Positions 33,238 through 44,590 of a stretch of DNA of 64,000 bases are shown in pieces. Source of the DNA: Leguminivora glycinivorella (lineage: Eukaryota; Arthropoda; Insecta; Lepidoptera; Tortricidae). How positions within the stretch are numbered: the stretch's first letter is position 1; each line of letters starts with the position of its first letter. Position numbers and translations under genes: made by a program. The stretch spans positions 3,031,001 to 3,095,000 of the forward strand of contig NC_062983.1 in NCBI RefSeq assembly GCF_023078275.1, read 5' to 3'. A model generated the notes under the pieces. The model was not told the origin of the DNA and did not search any database. It was given only the letters and a program-made list of their open reading frames with translations.

Positions 33238-33557
33238 GGGCGTTTTCCAAATTAAATCCCGAAAATCGAATTTCACCAGATCTGGACGTGTCTGGGCTCA
33301 TTCTACTCAGAATCACGAGCTGATTCGATCCCGACGATAAAAAAAAGTGTCCTAATATTTTTTTCCTTTTACGTCACGATTTTAGTATGAACTTACTACG
33401 AGCGTGACGTATTGGAAACTCGAATTTTGTATGGAAAATTTGGGACACATTTTTTTATCGTCGGGATCGAATCAGCTCATGATTCTGAGTAGAATGAGCC
33501 CAAACACGTCCAGATCAGGTGAAATTCGATTTTCGGGATTTAATTTGGAAAACGCCC
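33238..33557. mobile_element. 320-bp foldback MITE
   Basis: The ends gggcgttttccaaattaaat and its reverse complement are long inverted arms extending over 100 bp (gatcgaatcagctcatgatt against the left arm). A 4-bp repeat atcc flanks it at 33234-33237 and 33558-33561. No coding capacity. A structurally similar foldback lies at 55650-55990. Confidence 0.75.
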
Positions 33558-33584
33558 ATCCAGTTGTACTAAGTGTTAAGGGTG

Positions 33585-34345
33585 AAATAAATTAATAGTT
33601 TAAAAAACACTATAAAACACGCTTTTATAAATGCACGTAAAAGCCAAAAATAAATTATGGATCGTTCAAGTTGTCTCTATTTGTGAGCTGAAGTTTAAAA
33701 ACTATGTGCTTTTAATTATAATATTTGATTGTAAAAGCGTGGGGCGCTGGAACAGGAAAGACTTTTTGTATAACTTGCTGATAAATCAAATTATGCTATG
33801 CTACGGGAAGAAGGTTACACAGATTGACGCGCTAACTGGAGTTGCAGCATGACTAGTAGGTTCTACATTAAACAGTCAAATCAATTAAAAGTCAGTGTTC
33901 AAAGTAGGTACCAGTTTGTCGAACTCAGACAAAATATGCGCTAGTAGCGAGGAGAGTCGACAGTCACCGACACTTAGAACGCCGCTTTTTTCCGGTAATC
34001 AAAGTACAAAAGGGGAAAGTGTCTACAGTGACAGGATGCAGAGTTATTGTTCGTGGACGAGATATCTTTGGTTCTTTTTGGTAACCCTTAGGCGGCATAT
34101 GTAAACGTTATGTTCTTATGCAACTTCATTCGCCAGGAAGTTCGGATTAGTATTTGTTTACAAGAAAGTCTTTCCTGTTCCAGCGCCCCACGCTTTTACA
34201 ATCAAATATTATAATTAAAAGCACATAGTTTTTAAACTTCAGCTCACAAATAGAGACAACTTGAACGATCCATAATTTATTTTTGGCTTTTACGTGCATT
34301 TATAAAAGCGTGTTTTATAGTGTTTTTTAAACTATTAATTTATTT
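33585..34345. mobile_element. 761-bp element with about 181-bp terminal inverted repeats
   Basis: 33585-33765 is the reverse complement of 34165-34345 with almost no differences visible (for example aaagcgtggggcgctggaac against gttccagcgccccacgcttt). The 400-bp interior has no recognised coding motif. It starts about 27 bp right of the 320-bp MITE. Superfamily not assigned. Confidence 0.8.
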
Positions 34346-34534
34346 TATACTTTTTAGTCATTAATAATGAAATACTTTTAACATTTATACATAAATTTAT
34401 TTCAAGTAGGCGGATTTTACATGCCATTTGTGGACGTGTACTTATTGCTAATTGCTACTTAATAATCACCAGCGGCTACCTTCTTATTACGGTATTATCA
34501 TAAAAATGTTTATACCTAGTAAGTTTTTCGTAAA

Positions 34535-37500
34535 AGATAGACCCCCTTTATTTGCTCTTAAGGGTCACAGGAAAACCATTACCCAACTTATTTTAAATAC
34601 AACGTTGATCTTTCTTTTATGCCCGGCTTCGCCTCCCGAGTCCCCCTTTGTTTGCTCTGAAAGGTAACAAGAAAACGCTAACCCAACTTATTTTAAATAC
34701 TACGTTAATCTTTCTTTTATGCGGGGGGCTTCGCCCCCCGAGCCACCCTTTGTTTGCTCTTAAGGATCACAAGAATACTTTTTTTTTTGTTTTTTTTCGT
34801 GGGGAATGCGTTTACACATACCGCCGGGTCTGAGGTGGTGGGCGACACGGTCGGTTATGTGGGGCTCGAGGCTGTAAAGAGTCCCCCCTACCCACTAAAC
34901 CCCACGGTGTCCATCCGCGGCCCCGCAGCGGCCATCCTGGATCAGAATCCCTCGCAGGTCGGGCCATGAGCCGACCGGTCCTCACTGTGGGAGCGCTTCC
35001 TGGGCGGGGGCGCTCTCATGCATCCCTCGCCCGCTGGCTGTCTTTAGGGTGGCAGGTTCCGCTCGTGAGCGGCACGTCTGCGACCTATGCATCACAAGAA
35101 AACCTTAACCCAACTTATTTTAAATACAACGTTGATCTTTCTTTCATGCGGGGGCTTCGCCCCCCGAGCCCCCCTTTGTTTGCTCTTAAAGGTCACAAGA
35201 AAACGCTATCCCAACTTTTTTTAAATACTACGTTAATCTTTCTTTTATGCGGGGGCTTCGCCCCCCGAGCCCCCCTTTGTTTGCTCTTAAAGGTCACAAG
35301 AAAACGCTAACCCAACTTATTTTAAATACTACGTTAATCTTTATTTTATGCGGGGGGCTTCGCCCCCCGAGCCCCCCTTTGTTTGCTCTTAATGGTCACA
35401 AGAAAACGCTAACCCAACTTATCTTAAATACTACGTTGATCTTTCTTTCATGCGGTGGGCTTCGCCCCCCGAGCCCCCTTTGTTTGCTCTTAAAGCTCAC
35501 AAGAAAACGCTAACCCAATGATCTTAAATACTACGTTGATCTTTCTTTCATGCGGGGGCTTCGCCCCCGAGCCCCCCTTTTGTTTGCTCTTAAAGGTCAC
35601 AAGAAAACGCTAACCCAACTTATTCTAAATACTACGTTGATCTTTCTTTCATGCGGGGGCTTCGCCCCCGAGCCCCCTTTGTTTGCTCTTAAAGGTCACA
35701 AGAAAACGCTAACCCAACTTATTTTAAATACTACGTTAATCTTTATTTTATGCGGGGGGCTTCGCCCCCCGAGCCCCCCTTTGTTTGCTCTTAATGGTCA
35801 CAAGAAAACGCTAACCCAACTTATCTTAAATACTACGTTGATCTTTCTTTCATGCGGTGGGCTTCGCCCCCCGAGCCCCCCTTTGTTTGCTCTTAAAGGT
35901 CACAAGAAAACGCTAACCCAACTTATTCTAAATACTACGTTGATCTTTCTTTCATGCGGGGGCTTCGCCCCCGAGCCCCCTTTGTTTGCCCTTAAAGGTC
36001 ACAAGAAAATGCTAACCCAATTTATTCTAAATACTACGTTGATCTTTCTTTCATGCGGGGGCTTCGCCCCCGAGCCCCCCTTTGTTTGCTCTTAAAGGTC
36101 ACAAGAAAACGCTAACCCAACTTATTTTAAATACTACGTTAATCTTTATTTTATGCGGGGGCTTCGCCCCCGAGCCCCCTTTTGTTTGCTCTTAATGGTC
36201 ACAAGAAAACGCTAACCCAACTTATCTTAAATACTACGTTGATCTTTCTTTCATGCGGTGGGCTTCGCCCCCGAGCCCCCCTTTGTTTGCTCTTAAAGCT
36301 CACAAGAAAACGCTAACCCAACTTATTCTAAATACTACGTTGATCTTTCTTTCATGCGGGGGCTTCGCCCCCCGAGCCCCCCTTTGTTTGCTCTGAAAGG
36401 TCACAAGAAAACGCTATCCCAACTTCTTTTAAATACTACGTTAATCTTTCTTTTATGCGGGGGGCTTCGCCCCCCGAGCCCCCCTTTGTTCGCTCTTAAA
36501 GGTCACAAGAAAACGCTAACCCAACTTATCATAAATACTACGTTGATCTTTCTTTCATGCGGGGGGCTTCGCCCCCCGAGCCCCCCTTTGTTTGCTCTGA
36601 AAGGTCACAAGAAAACGCTATCCCAACTTCTTTTAAATACTACGTTAATCTTTCTTTTATGCGGGGGCTTCGCCCCCGAGCCCCCTTTGTTCGCTCTTAA
36701 AGGTCACAAGAAAACGCTAACCCAACTTATCTTAAATACTACGTTGATCTTTCTTTCATGCGGGGGCTTCGCCCCCGAGCCCCCTTTGTTTGCTCTTAAT
36801 GGTCACAAGAAAACGCTAACCCAACTTATCTTAAATACTACGTTGATCTTTCTTTCATGCGGTGGGCTTCGCCCCCGAGCCCCTTTGTTTGCTCTTAAAG
36901 CTCACAAGAAAACGCTAACCCAATGATCTTAAATACTACGTTGATCTTTCTTTCATGCGGGGGCTTCGCCCCCGAGCCCCCTTTGTTTGCTCTTAAAGGT
37001 CACAAGAAAACGCTAACCCAACTTATTCTAAATACTACGTTGATCTTTCTTTCATGCGGGGGGCTTCGCCCCCCGAGCCCCCCTTTGTTTGCCCTTAAAG
37101 GTCACAAGAAAATGCTAACCCAATTTATTCTAAATACTACGTTGATCTTTCTTTCATGCGGGGGGCTTCGCCCCCCGAGCCCCCCTTTGTTTGCTCTTAA
37201 AGGTCACAAGAAAACGCTAACCCAACTTATTTTAAATACTACGTTAATCTTTATTTTATGCGGGGGGCTTCGCCCCCCGAGCCCCCCTTTGTTTGCTCTT
37301 AATGGTCACAAGAAAACGCTAACCCAACTTATCTTAAATACTACGTTGATCTTTCTTTCATGCGGTGGGCTTCGCCCCCCGAGCCCCCCTTTGTTTGCTC
37401 TTAAAGCTCACAAGAAAACGCTAACCCAACTTATTCTAAATACTACGTTGATCTTTCTTTCATGCGGGGGCTTCGCCCCCGAGCCCCCCTTTGTTTGCTC

Positions 37501-40500
37501 TGAAAGGTCACAAGAAAACGCTATCCCAACTTCTTTTAAATACTACGTTAATCTTTCTTTTATGCGGGGGGCTTCGCCCCCGAGCCCCCTTTGTTCGCTC
37601 TTAAAGGTCACAAGAAAACGCTAACCCAACTTATCTTAAATACTACGTTGATCTTTCTTTCATGCGGGGGCTTCGCCCCCCGAGCCCCCCTTTGTTTGCT
37701 CTGAAAGGTCACAAGAAAACGCTATCCCAACTTCTTTTAAATACTACGTTAATCTTTCTTTTATGCGGGGGGCTTCGCCCCCCGAGCCCCCCTTTGTTCG
37801 CTCTTAAAGGTCACAAGAAAACGCTAACCCAACTTATCTTAAATACTACGTTGATCTTTCTTTCATGCGGGGGGCTTCGCCCCCCGAGCCCCCCTTTGTT
37901 TGCTCTGAAAGGTCACAAGAAAACGCCATCGCAACTTATTTTAAATACTACGTTAATCTTTCTTTTATGAGGGGCTTCGCCCCCGAGCCCCCTTTGTTTG
38001 CTCTTAAAGGTCACAAGAAAACGCTAACCCAACTTATCTTAAATACTACGTTGATCTTTCTTTCATGCGGGGGGCTTCGCCCCCCGAGCCCCCCTTTGTT
38101 TGCTCTGAAAGGTCACAAGAAAACGCTATACCTACTAATTCTAAATACTACGTTGATCTTTCTTTCATGCGGGGGCTTCGCCCCCCGAGCCCCCCTTTGT
38201 TTGCTCTTAAAGGTCACAAGAAAACGCTAACCCAATTTATTCTAAATACTACGTTGATCTTTCTTTCATGCGGGGGGCTTCGCCCCCCGAGCCCCCCTTT
38301 GTTTGCTCTTAAAGGTCACAAGAAAACGCTAACCCAACTTATTTTAAATACTACGTTAATCTTTCTTTTATGCGGGGGGCTTCGCCCCCGAGCCCCCCTT
38401 TGTTTGCCCTTAAAGGTCACAAGAAAATGCTAACCCAATTTATTCTAAATACTACGTTGATCTTTCTTTCATGCGGGGGCTTCGCCCCCCGAGCCCCCCT
38501 TTGTTTGCTCTTAAAGGTCACAAGAAAACGCTAACCCAACTTATTTTAAATACTACGTTAATCTTTATTTTATGCGGGGGCTTCGCCCCCCGAGCCCCCC
38601 TTTGTTTGCTCTTAATGGTCACAAGAAAACGCTAACCCAACTTATCTTAAATACTACGTTGATCTTTCTTTCATGCGGTGGGCTTCGCCCCCCGAGCCCC
38701 CCTTTGTTTGCTCTTAAAGCTCACAAGAAAACGCTAACCCAATGATCTTAAATACTACGTTGATCTTTCTTTCATGCGGGGGGCTTCGCCCCCCGAGCCC
38801 CCCTTTGTTTGCTCTTAAAGGTCACAAGAAAACGCTAACCCAACTTATTCTAAATACTACGTTGATCTTTCTTTCATGCGGGGGGCTTCGCCCCCCGAGC
38901 CCCCCTTTGTTTGCTCTGAAAGGTCACAAGAAAACGCTATCCCAACTTCTTTTAAATACTACGTAAATCTTTCTTTTATGCGGGGGGCTTCGCCCCCCGA
39001 GCCCCCTTTGTTCGCTCTTAAAGGTCACAAGAAAACGCTAACCCAACTTATCTTAAATACTACGTTGATCTTTCTTTCATGCGGGGGCTTCGCCCCCGAG
39101 CCCCCTTTGTTTGCTCTGAAAGGTCACAAGAAAACGCTATCCCAACTTCTTTTAAATACTACGTTAATCTTTCTTTTATGCGGGGGGCTTCGCCCCCCGA
39201 GCCCCCCTTTGTTCGCTCTTAAAGGTCACAAGAAAACGCTAACCCAACTTATCTTAAATACTACGTTGATCTTTCTTTCATGCGGGGGCTTCGCCCCCCG
39301 AGCCCCCCTTTGTTTGCTCTGAAAGGTCACAAGAAAACGCTATCGCAACTTATTTTAAATACTACGTTAATCTTTCTTTTATGAGGGGGGCTTCGCCCCC
39401 CGAGCCCCCCTTTGTTTGCTCTTAAAGGTCACAAGAAAACGCTAACCCAACTTATCTTAAATACTACGTTGATCTTTCTTTCATGCTGGGGGTATCGCCC
39501 CCCGAGCCCCCCTTTGTTTGCTCTGAAAGGTCACAAGAAAACGCTATACCTACTAATTCTAAATACTACGTTGATCTTTCTTTCATGCGGGGGGCTTCGC
39601 CCCCCGAGCCCCCCTTTGTTTGCTCTTAAAGGTCACAAGAAAACGCTAACCCAATTTATTCTAAATACTACGTTGATCTTTCTTTCATGCGGGGGGCTTC
39701 GCCCCCCGAGCCCCCCTTTGTTTGCTCTTAAAGGTCACAAGAAAACGCTAACCCAACTTATTTTAAATACTACGTTAATCTTTCTTTTATGCGGGGGCTT
39801 CGCCCCCGAGCCCCCTTTGTTTGCTCTTAAAGGTCACAAGAAAACGCTAACCCAACTTATTTTAAATACTACGTTAATCTTTATTTTATGCGGGGGGCTT
39901 CGCCCCCGAGCCCCCCTTTGTTTGCTCTTAATGGTCACAAGAAAACGCTAACCCAACTTATCTTAAATACTACGTTGATCTTTCTTTCATGCGGTGGGCT
40001 TCGCCCCCGAGCCCCCTTTGTTTGCTCTGAAAGGTCACAAGAAAACGCTATCATAACTTCTTTTAAATACTACGTTAATCTTTCTTTTATGCGGGGGCTT
40101 CGCCCCCCGAGCCCCCCTTTGTTCGCTCTTAAAGGTCACAAGAAAACGCTAACCCAACTTATCTTAAATACTACGTTGATCTTTCTTTCATGCGGGGGGC
40201 TTCGCCCCCCGAGCCCCCCTTTGTTTGCTCTGAAAGGTCACAAGAAAACGCTATCGCAACTTATTTTAAATACTACGTTAATCTTTCTTTTATGAGGGGC
40301 TTCGCCCCCGAGCCCCCCTTTGTTTGCTCTTAAAGGTCACAAGAAAACGCTAACCCAACTTATCTTAAATACTACGTTGATCTTTCTTTCATGCGGGGGC
40401 TTCGCCCCCGAGCCCCCTTTGTTTGCTCTGAAAGGTCACAAGAAAACGCTATACCTACTAATTCTAAATACTACGTTGATCTTTCTTTCATGCGGGGGCT

Positions 40501-40735
40501 TCGCCCCCGAGCCCCCTTTTCTTTGCTCTTATGGATCACAAGAAAACCTTAACCCAACTTATTTTAAATACAACGTTTATCTTTCTTTCTTGCGGGGGCT
40601 TCGCCCCCGAGCCCCCTTTGTTTGCTCTGAAAGGTCACAAGAAAACGCTAACCCAACTTTTTTTAAATACTACGTTGATCTTTCTTTCTTGCTTCCCCCC
40701 TCGAGCCCCCCCCCCCTTTTTCTGTTCTTACCTTC
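34535..40735 (+). repeat. Satellite array of about 58 units of 99-102 bp with a GC hairpin
   Basis: Each unit contains tttgctcttaaaggtcacaa, aaaacgctaacccaactt, a tactacgtt block and a hairpin cggggggcttcgccccccg, then a C run. Unit length varies with the G and C runs. Variant units recur at irregular intervals (a cttaatggtcac variant near 35390, 35790, 36193, 36797, 37309, 38609 and 39927), so there is higher-order structure. Open frames up to 233 residues exist because 99 and 102 are multiples of three; other unit lengths break them, so the array is probably not coding. A 315-bp LINE interrupts it at 34776-35090. Units near both ends are more diverged. Confidence 0.95.
34776..35090 (-). mobile_element. 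5'-truncated LINE inserted in the satellite
   Basis: GC-rich sequence unlike its surroundings, bounded by a 10-bp target duplication atcacaagaa at 34766-34775 and 35091-35100, which is satellite sequence. The left end is T-rich, so on the minus strand it ends in a poly(A)-like tail. On that strand gtttagtgggtag and a cctcgagccccacat block recall 3' ends of R1-clade elements; the clade is inference. Confidence 0.7.
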
Positions 40736-41470
40736 CGGCACCATCATCAGGCCTTGAAACCTAATAGTGGTCATAGTTCATTACAAGACTTTTCTAAGAA
40801 GCCCAAAAACAGCTATGATACGATGTTCCATCATGTAGTTCCAGTTCATATCTTCCGGCTCCATCATCAGACCTTGAAACCTAATCGTAGTCAAAGTTCA
40901 TTACAAGACTTTTCTAAGAAGCCCAAAAACAGCTATGATACGATGTTCCATCATGTAGTTCCAGTTCATATCTTCCGGCTCCATCATCAGACCTTGAAAC
41001 CTAATCGTAGTCAAAGTTCATTACAAGACTTTTCTAAGAAGCCCAAAAACAGCTATGACACGATGTTCCATCATGTAGTTCCAGCTCATATCTTCCGGCT
41101 CCATCATCAGACCTTGAAACCTAATTGTAGTCAAAGTTCATTACAAGACTTTCCTAAGAAGCCCAAAAACAGCTATGATACGATGTTCCATCATGTAGTT
41201 CCAGTTCATATCTTCCGGCTCCATCATCAGACCTTGAAACCTAATCGTAGTCAAAGTTCATTACAAGACTTTTCTAAGAAACCCAAAAACAGCTATGATA
41301 CGATGTTCCATCATGTAGTTCCAGTTCATATCTTTCGGCTTCATCATCAGACCTTGAAACCTAATTGTAGTCAAAGTTCATTACAAGACTTTTCTAAGAA
41401 ACCCAAAAACGGCTATGATACGATGTTCCATCATGTAGTTCCAGTTCATATCTTCCGACTCCATCATCAG
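40736..41470 (+). repeat. 120-bp tandem array, about six units, open frame throughout
   Basis: The unit (ccatcatcagaccttgaaac, then aagttcattacaagactttt and gatgttccatcatgtagttc) repeats every 120 bp with high identity, right next to the hairpin satellite. One frame stays open for 286 codons (to 41614) and gives a 40-residue repeat with SSLQDFSKKPKN and YDTMFHHVVPVHIFRLHHQ. It has no proper ATG at the start of the frame, so it may be open only because 120 is divisible by three and the unit lacks stops. Confidence 0.9.
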
Positions 41471-41627
41471 ATCAGCTCAACAGTACCATATTATTGTATT
41501 GTCATCGGAACTACATATAGCTGCCAATTTTCATTACGCTACGATCCTTGGAAGATGGTTAAATTAGCCTCCGCAGATTCCATTACATACATAGTTACAT
41601 ACACGACGACCTAATAAAAGCGTGTTA
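41471..41627 (+). repeat. Dispersed repeat flanking the 120-bp array
   Basis: The sequence around accatattattgtattgtca and ttacatacatagttacatac is of a type I remember as dispersed in Lepidoptera. The array may have grown from its left edge. Confidence 0.4.
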
Positions 41628-41868
41628 AAAACCGTCCAAGAGCGTGTCGGGCCACGCTTAGTGTAGGGTTCCGTAGTTTTCCGTAATTTTCTCAAAAACT
41701 ACAGAACTTATCAAGTTCAAAACAGTTTTTCTAGAAAGTCTTTATAAAGTTCTACTTTTGTTATTTTTTTCACATTTTTTAAACATATGGTTCAAAAGAC
41801 ACTTCTTTTTCCTTTAGAAGCGATTATTTTCGAAAATATTAAAATTATTAAAAAACGGTACAATATAC
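41628..41868 (+). mobile_element. Fragment related to the ggttccgtag dispersed repeat
   Basis: The stretch gagcgtgtcgggccacgc then gtagggttccgtag resembles the left end of the insert at 14903. It runs into the GAA tract. Confidence 0.45.
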
Positions 41869-42204
41869 CAAGAAGAAAGAAGAAGAAGAAGAAGAAGAAG
41901 AAGAAGAAGAAGAAGAAGAAGAAGAAGAAGAAGAAGAAGAAGAAGAAGAGAAAGAAGAAGAAGAAGAAGAAGAAAAAAGAAGAAGAAGAAGAAGAAGAAG
42001 AAGAAGAAGAAAGAAGAAAGAAAGAAGAAAGAAGAAGAAGAAGAAGAAGAAGAAGAAAGAAGAAGAAGAAGAAGAAGAAGAAAGAAGAAGAAGAAGAAGA
42101 AGAAGAAGAAGAAGAAGAAGAAGAAGAAAGAAGAAGAAGAAGAAGAAGAAGAAGAAGAAGAAAGAAGAAGAAGAAGAAGAGAAGAAGAAGAAGAAGAAGA
42201 AGAG
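41869..42204 (+). repeat. Long GAA/AGA purine microsatellite
   Basis: About 335 bp of nearly pure A and G, mostly AGA triplets with occasional extra A or G that shift the phase. The opposite strand is pure pyrimidine. Lysine-, glutamate- and arginine-rich open frames here are by-products. Such mirror-symmetric purine tracts can form triplex DNA. Confidence 0.95.
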
Positions 42205-42461
42205 ATAGCTAATGAGATGTTCAGATGAGATGTTAACGAGGGACACCCGGTACAGTCAGCACAAAAGTAGTTTACCACATTTCGGAGATTCGAAAAGTAG
42301 TCGTAAACAACTTTCTTGGCTGACCTACACACACATACATTGTTTGTATGTATATCATAAATGTCAAAAACTTACGGTACAGTCTGTTTAACAAATACAG
42401 TATGGACGCTGAAGTTTAAGTTTATGTTATACAAAGGTACGTTTTTATTATTTACTTGCTT
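42205..42461. other. Intergenic DNA, nothing recognised
   Basis: Short spacer, with a cacacacatacat region; no supported feature. Confidence 0.35.
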
Positions 42462-42665
42462 TCGCCCGTGGCTTCGCTCGCGTTAAGTTCGAAAATTGCG
42501 GAATACTCCATATAAATTCCCACAGAAAGAGAGATGTCACTCTCCACTCCTTCAACTACCTCCACTTAAAAAAATATGTCAATTCGTCACTCCGTTTTGC
42601 CGTGAAAGACGGACAAACAAACAGACACACCCATTTTCCCATTTACTTATATTATATAATGTTAG
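42462..42665 (-). mobile_element. Dispersed repeat with gcgagcgaagcc end, minus copy
   Basis: Reverse copy of the family at 45785-46017 and 54815-54976 (cgtctttcacggcaaaacgg, gatggagagtgacat, gcgagcgaagccgcgggc). Plus copies end in agctag, which would fit a Helitron-type CTRR end with a preceding hairpin, but this is inference. Confidence 0.55.
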
Positions 42666-42871
42666 CACGGATTACACAAAGCGTGTGATACTCCAGCTGG
42701 GCCGCTAGAGGGCGTTATTTCCCGAATAATTTCATTAATTAGTTGAACTCCATTGATCAGGTTCCGTCTTGCGGAAATGTGGAGTTGCAGATTACTCTAC
42801 GTAGATTCCGTTTATATTTTTGAAAGGGAAAGTAAAGGTTTTATTTATTTAAGAAACATCAACAGACAATT

Positions 42872-44527
42872 TTTTTATTTTATTATTATTATTTATTTAT
42901 TATACTCAGAATTACAAAACATAACTTAAATACAATGCTCCACAAAACTACAATTAGTTTGACTGTGGAGTCGTTTCAGTCTCTTTTATACAGTTTTCTT
43001 ATTAAATATAATTAAATATACAAATTAATATATATAACTTCTAAACATGTATCTATACTCAGTTTGAAGTAGGCAGGATCGCTTATTATAGAGTATCCAA
43101 GAGATGTTTTTTTAAGAGCCTTTTAAAAGTACTTTTTTTGGATTCCAGTACTATATCCCCGGGCAAAGAGTTCAAGAGATAAGGTATTCGTTTTTGAAGC
43201 GTTCTGTCGCCATAATAATTTGACACTCTGGGTACTACATATTTGCCCGCAGATATCGTCCTGGTGTTGTGGCTATGGTTGACTAGTTCAAGATGGTCCT
43301 GTCTGCCATGGTTTTTCAAGGCCAACATATATTTAAGTTTGGATGATATGGGTAGAATTTTACATATTTTAAATAATTGTTTGTAGTCTTTATTGCAACT
43401 GTTTTTAACTTTTTTACTGACTAGCAATTTTAAAAAACGGGTTTGTAAATTTTCTAGCTTATCTATATTAGTTTTAAAAGTGAGGCCATAGCAGTCAAGA
43501 CCATAGCTGATAATAGAGTCTATTAGAGAATTGTATATACATTTTAGCGTTCGGATAGGAACTTTAAAACTTAGATGATAGAATTTACTTAATAGAATCC
43601 TAAGCTTACTACATATAAAGTCTACATGGCTCGTCCAGGAGAAGTGTTGATCTATTTTCATGCCAAGATACATAACACTTTTAACTGTTTCTATGGGCTG
43701 ACAGTTGCAATTTACTAAGTTATTATTATTAATATGTAAGCAATGAAAACTGTGAGTGAAAATGGATGGAGTGACATTAGTAGGTACCAGGTAGGGAGAA
43801 TGTATTATCATAAGTTTGGTCTTTTCAGCGTTCAGAACAATTCCATTATCATGTGACCACTTGACTACGGCATCAACATCCTCCTGAACCATCCGACATG
43901 TTTCATTAAGGTCGGTGCCGGAGCGCAGCGCGCACAGGTCGTCCGCGAACATATGCGGGGAACAGTGTCGCAGCACGCCGCACAGGCTGTTTACGTGCAT
44001 CAGGTAGCATACGGGCCCGCAGCCCGAGCCCTGTGGCACGCCGCAGGAGACGGCCTGTTCGTCGCTCATGCCAGCGCCGACCTTCACGCGGAAGGATCGC
44101 GCCGTGAGGTAGTCACTGAACCACTGGTTCAATGGCCGCCCCACTCCGCACTCCTCCATGGCTCTTAAAAGTCTCGAGCGTATCGAATGCTTTTTTAAAA
44201 TCAAAAAATATGGCTACTACAAATTTCTTCTCGGATAAGTAGGTATTTATTTCATTGGTAAATTCAGACAGAAGTGTATTAGTGCTCTTCTCTTTCTGAA
44301 ATCCATGTTGACGACAATTTAACACCTGATTTTTTTGGAGGTAATTTCCTAGTTGGTTGACTATACATTTCTCTACAACTTTGTCTATGCTGGATAAAAT
44401 AGATATGGGCCTACAATTTAAGTATGATTTTCGGTCACCTTTCTTATATACAGGTCGTACTATGGCTTCTTTAAGTTTTTCGGGAAATGTATGGTGCCTG
44501 ACTGATAAGTTGATTATTTTTGCTAAC
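42872..44527 (-). mobile_element. 5'-truncated LINE with reverse transcriptase
   Basis: Minus-strand non-LTR element: the coding part is at 43086-44527, followed by an untranslated stretch and an AT-rich AATAAT/AAAT tail at 42872-42902. The endonuclease and any ORF1 are missing. The right (5') end adjoins five 11-bp repeats at 44528-44582. Confidence 0.8.
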
Positions 44528-44529
44528 AA
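43086..44529 (-). pseudogene. LINE reverse transcriptase (Jockey/CR1-like), frameshifted
   Basis: Two overlapping minus-strand frames make up one reverse transcriptase. The first (44529-44113) has RPVYKKGDRKSYLNCRPISI, HGFQKEKSTNTLL and FFDFKKAFDTL, the A motif with catalytic Asp. The second (44204-43086) has GVPQGSGCGP, the catalytic FADD in MFADDLCAL, NAEKTKLMI and a C-terminal region ending LPGDIVLESKKSTFKRLLKK. A small deletion and frameshift near 44165-44190 separates them, removing residues normally found after the A motif. The segment 43911-44163 is strikingly GC-rich compared with its AT-rich flanks. The clade is inferred from motif wording. Not functional. Confidence 0.85.
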
Positions 44530-44590
44530 TCATACGACAATCAGACGACAATCATACGACAATCATACGACAATCATACGACAATCGTCA
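44528..44590. repeat. Five 11-bp repeats at the LINE 5' junction
   Basis: The unit aatcatacgac is repeated five times, one copy with a substitution, then a partial unit. It abuts the truncated 5' end of the LINE. Confidence 0.8.

Noticed and set aside
34200..34330. A possible independent copy of an element near 33600
   Set aside because: It is the right inverted arm of the same 33585-34345 element, not a separate insertion.
35247..40295. A series of long open frames (up to 233 codons) across the hairpin satellite
   Set aside because: They are explained by tandem units of 99 and 102 bp that keep phase; other unit lengths break the frames, and several frames are open over the same DNA.
41787..42332. 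Lysine/glutamate/arginine-rich and, on the other strand, serine/leucine/phenylalanine-rich frames
   Set aside because: They are translations of the GAA microsatellite and carry no domain.
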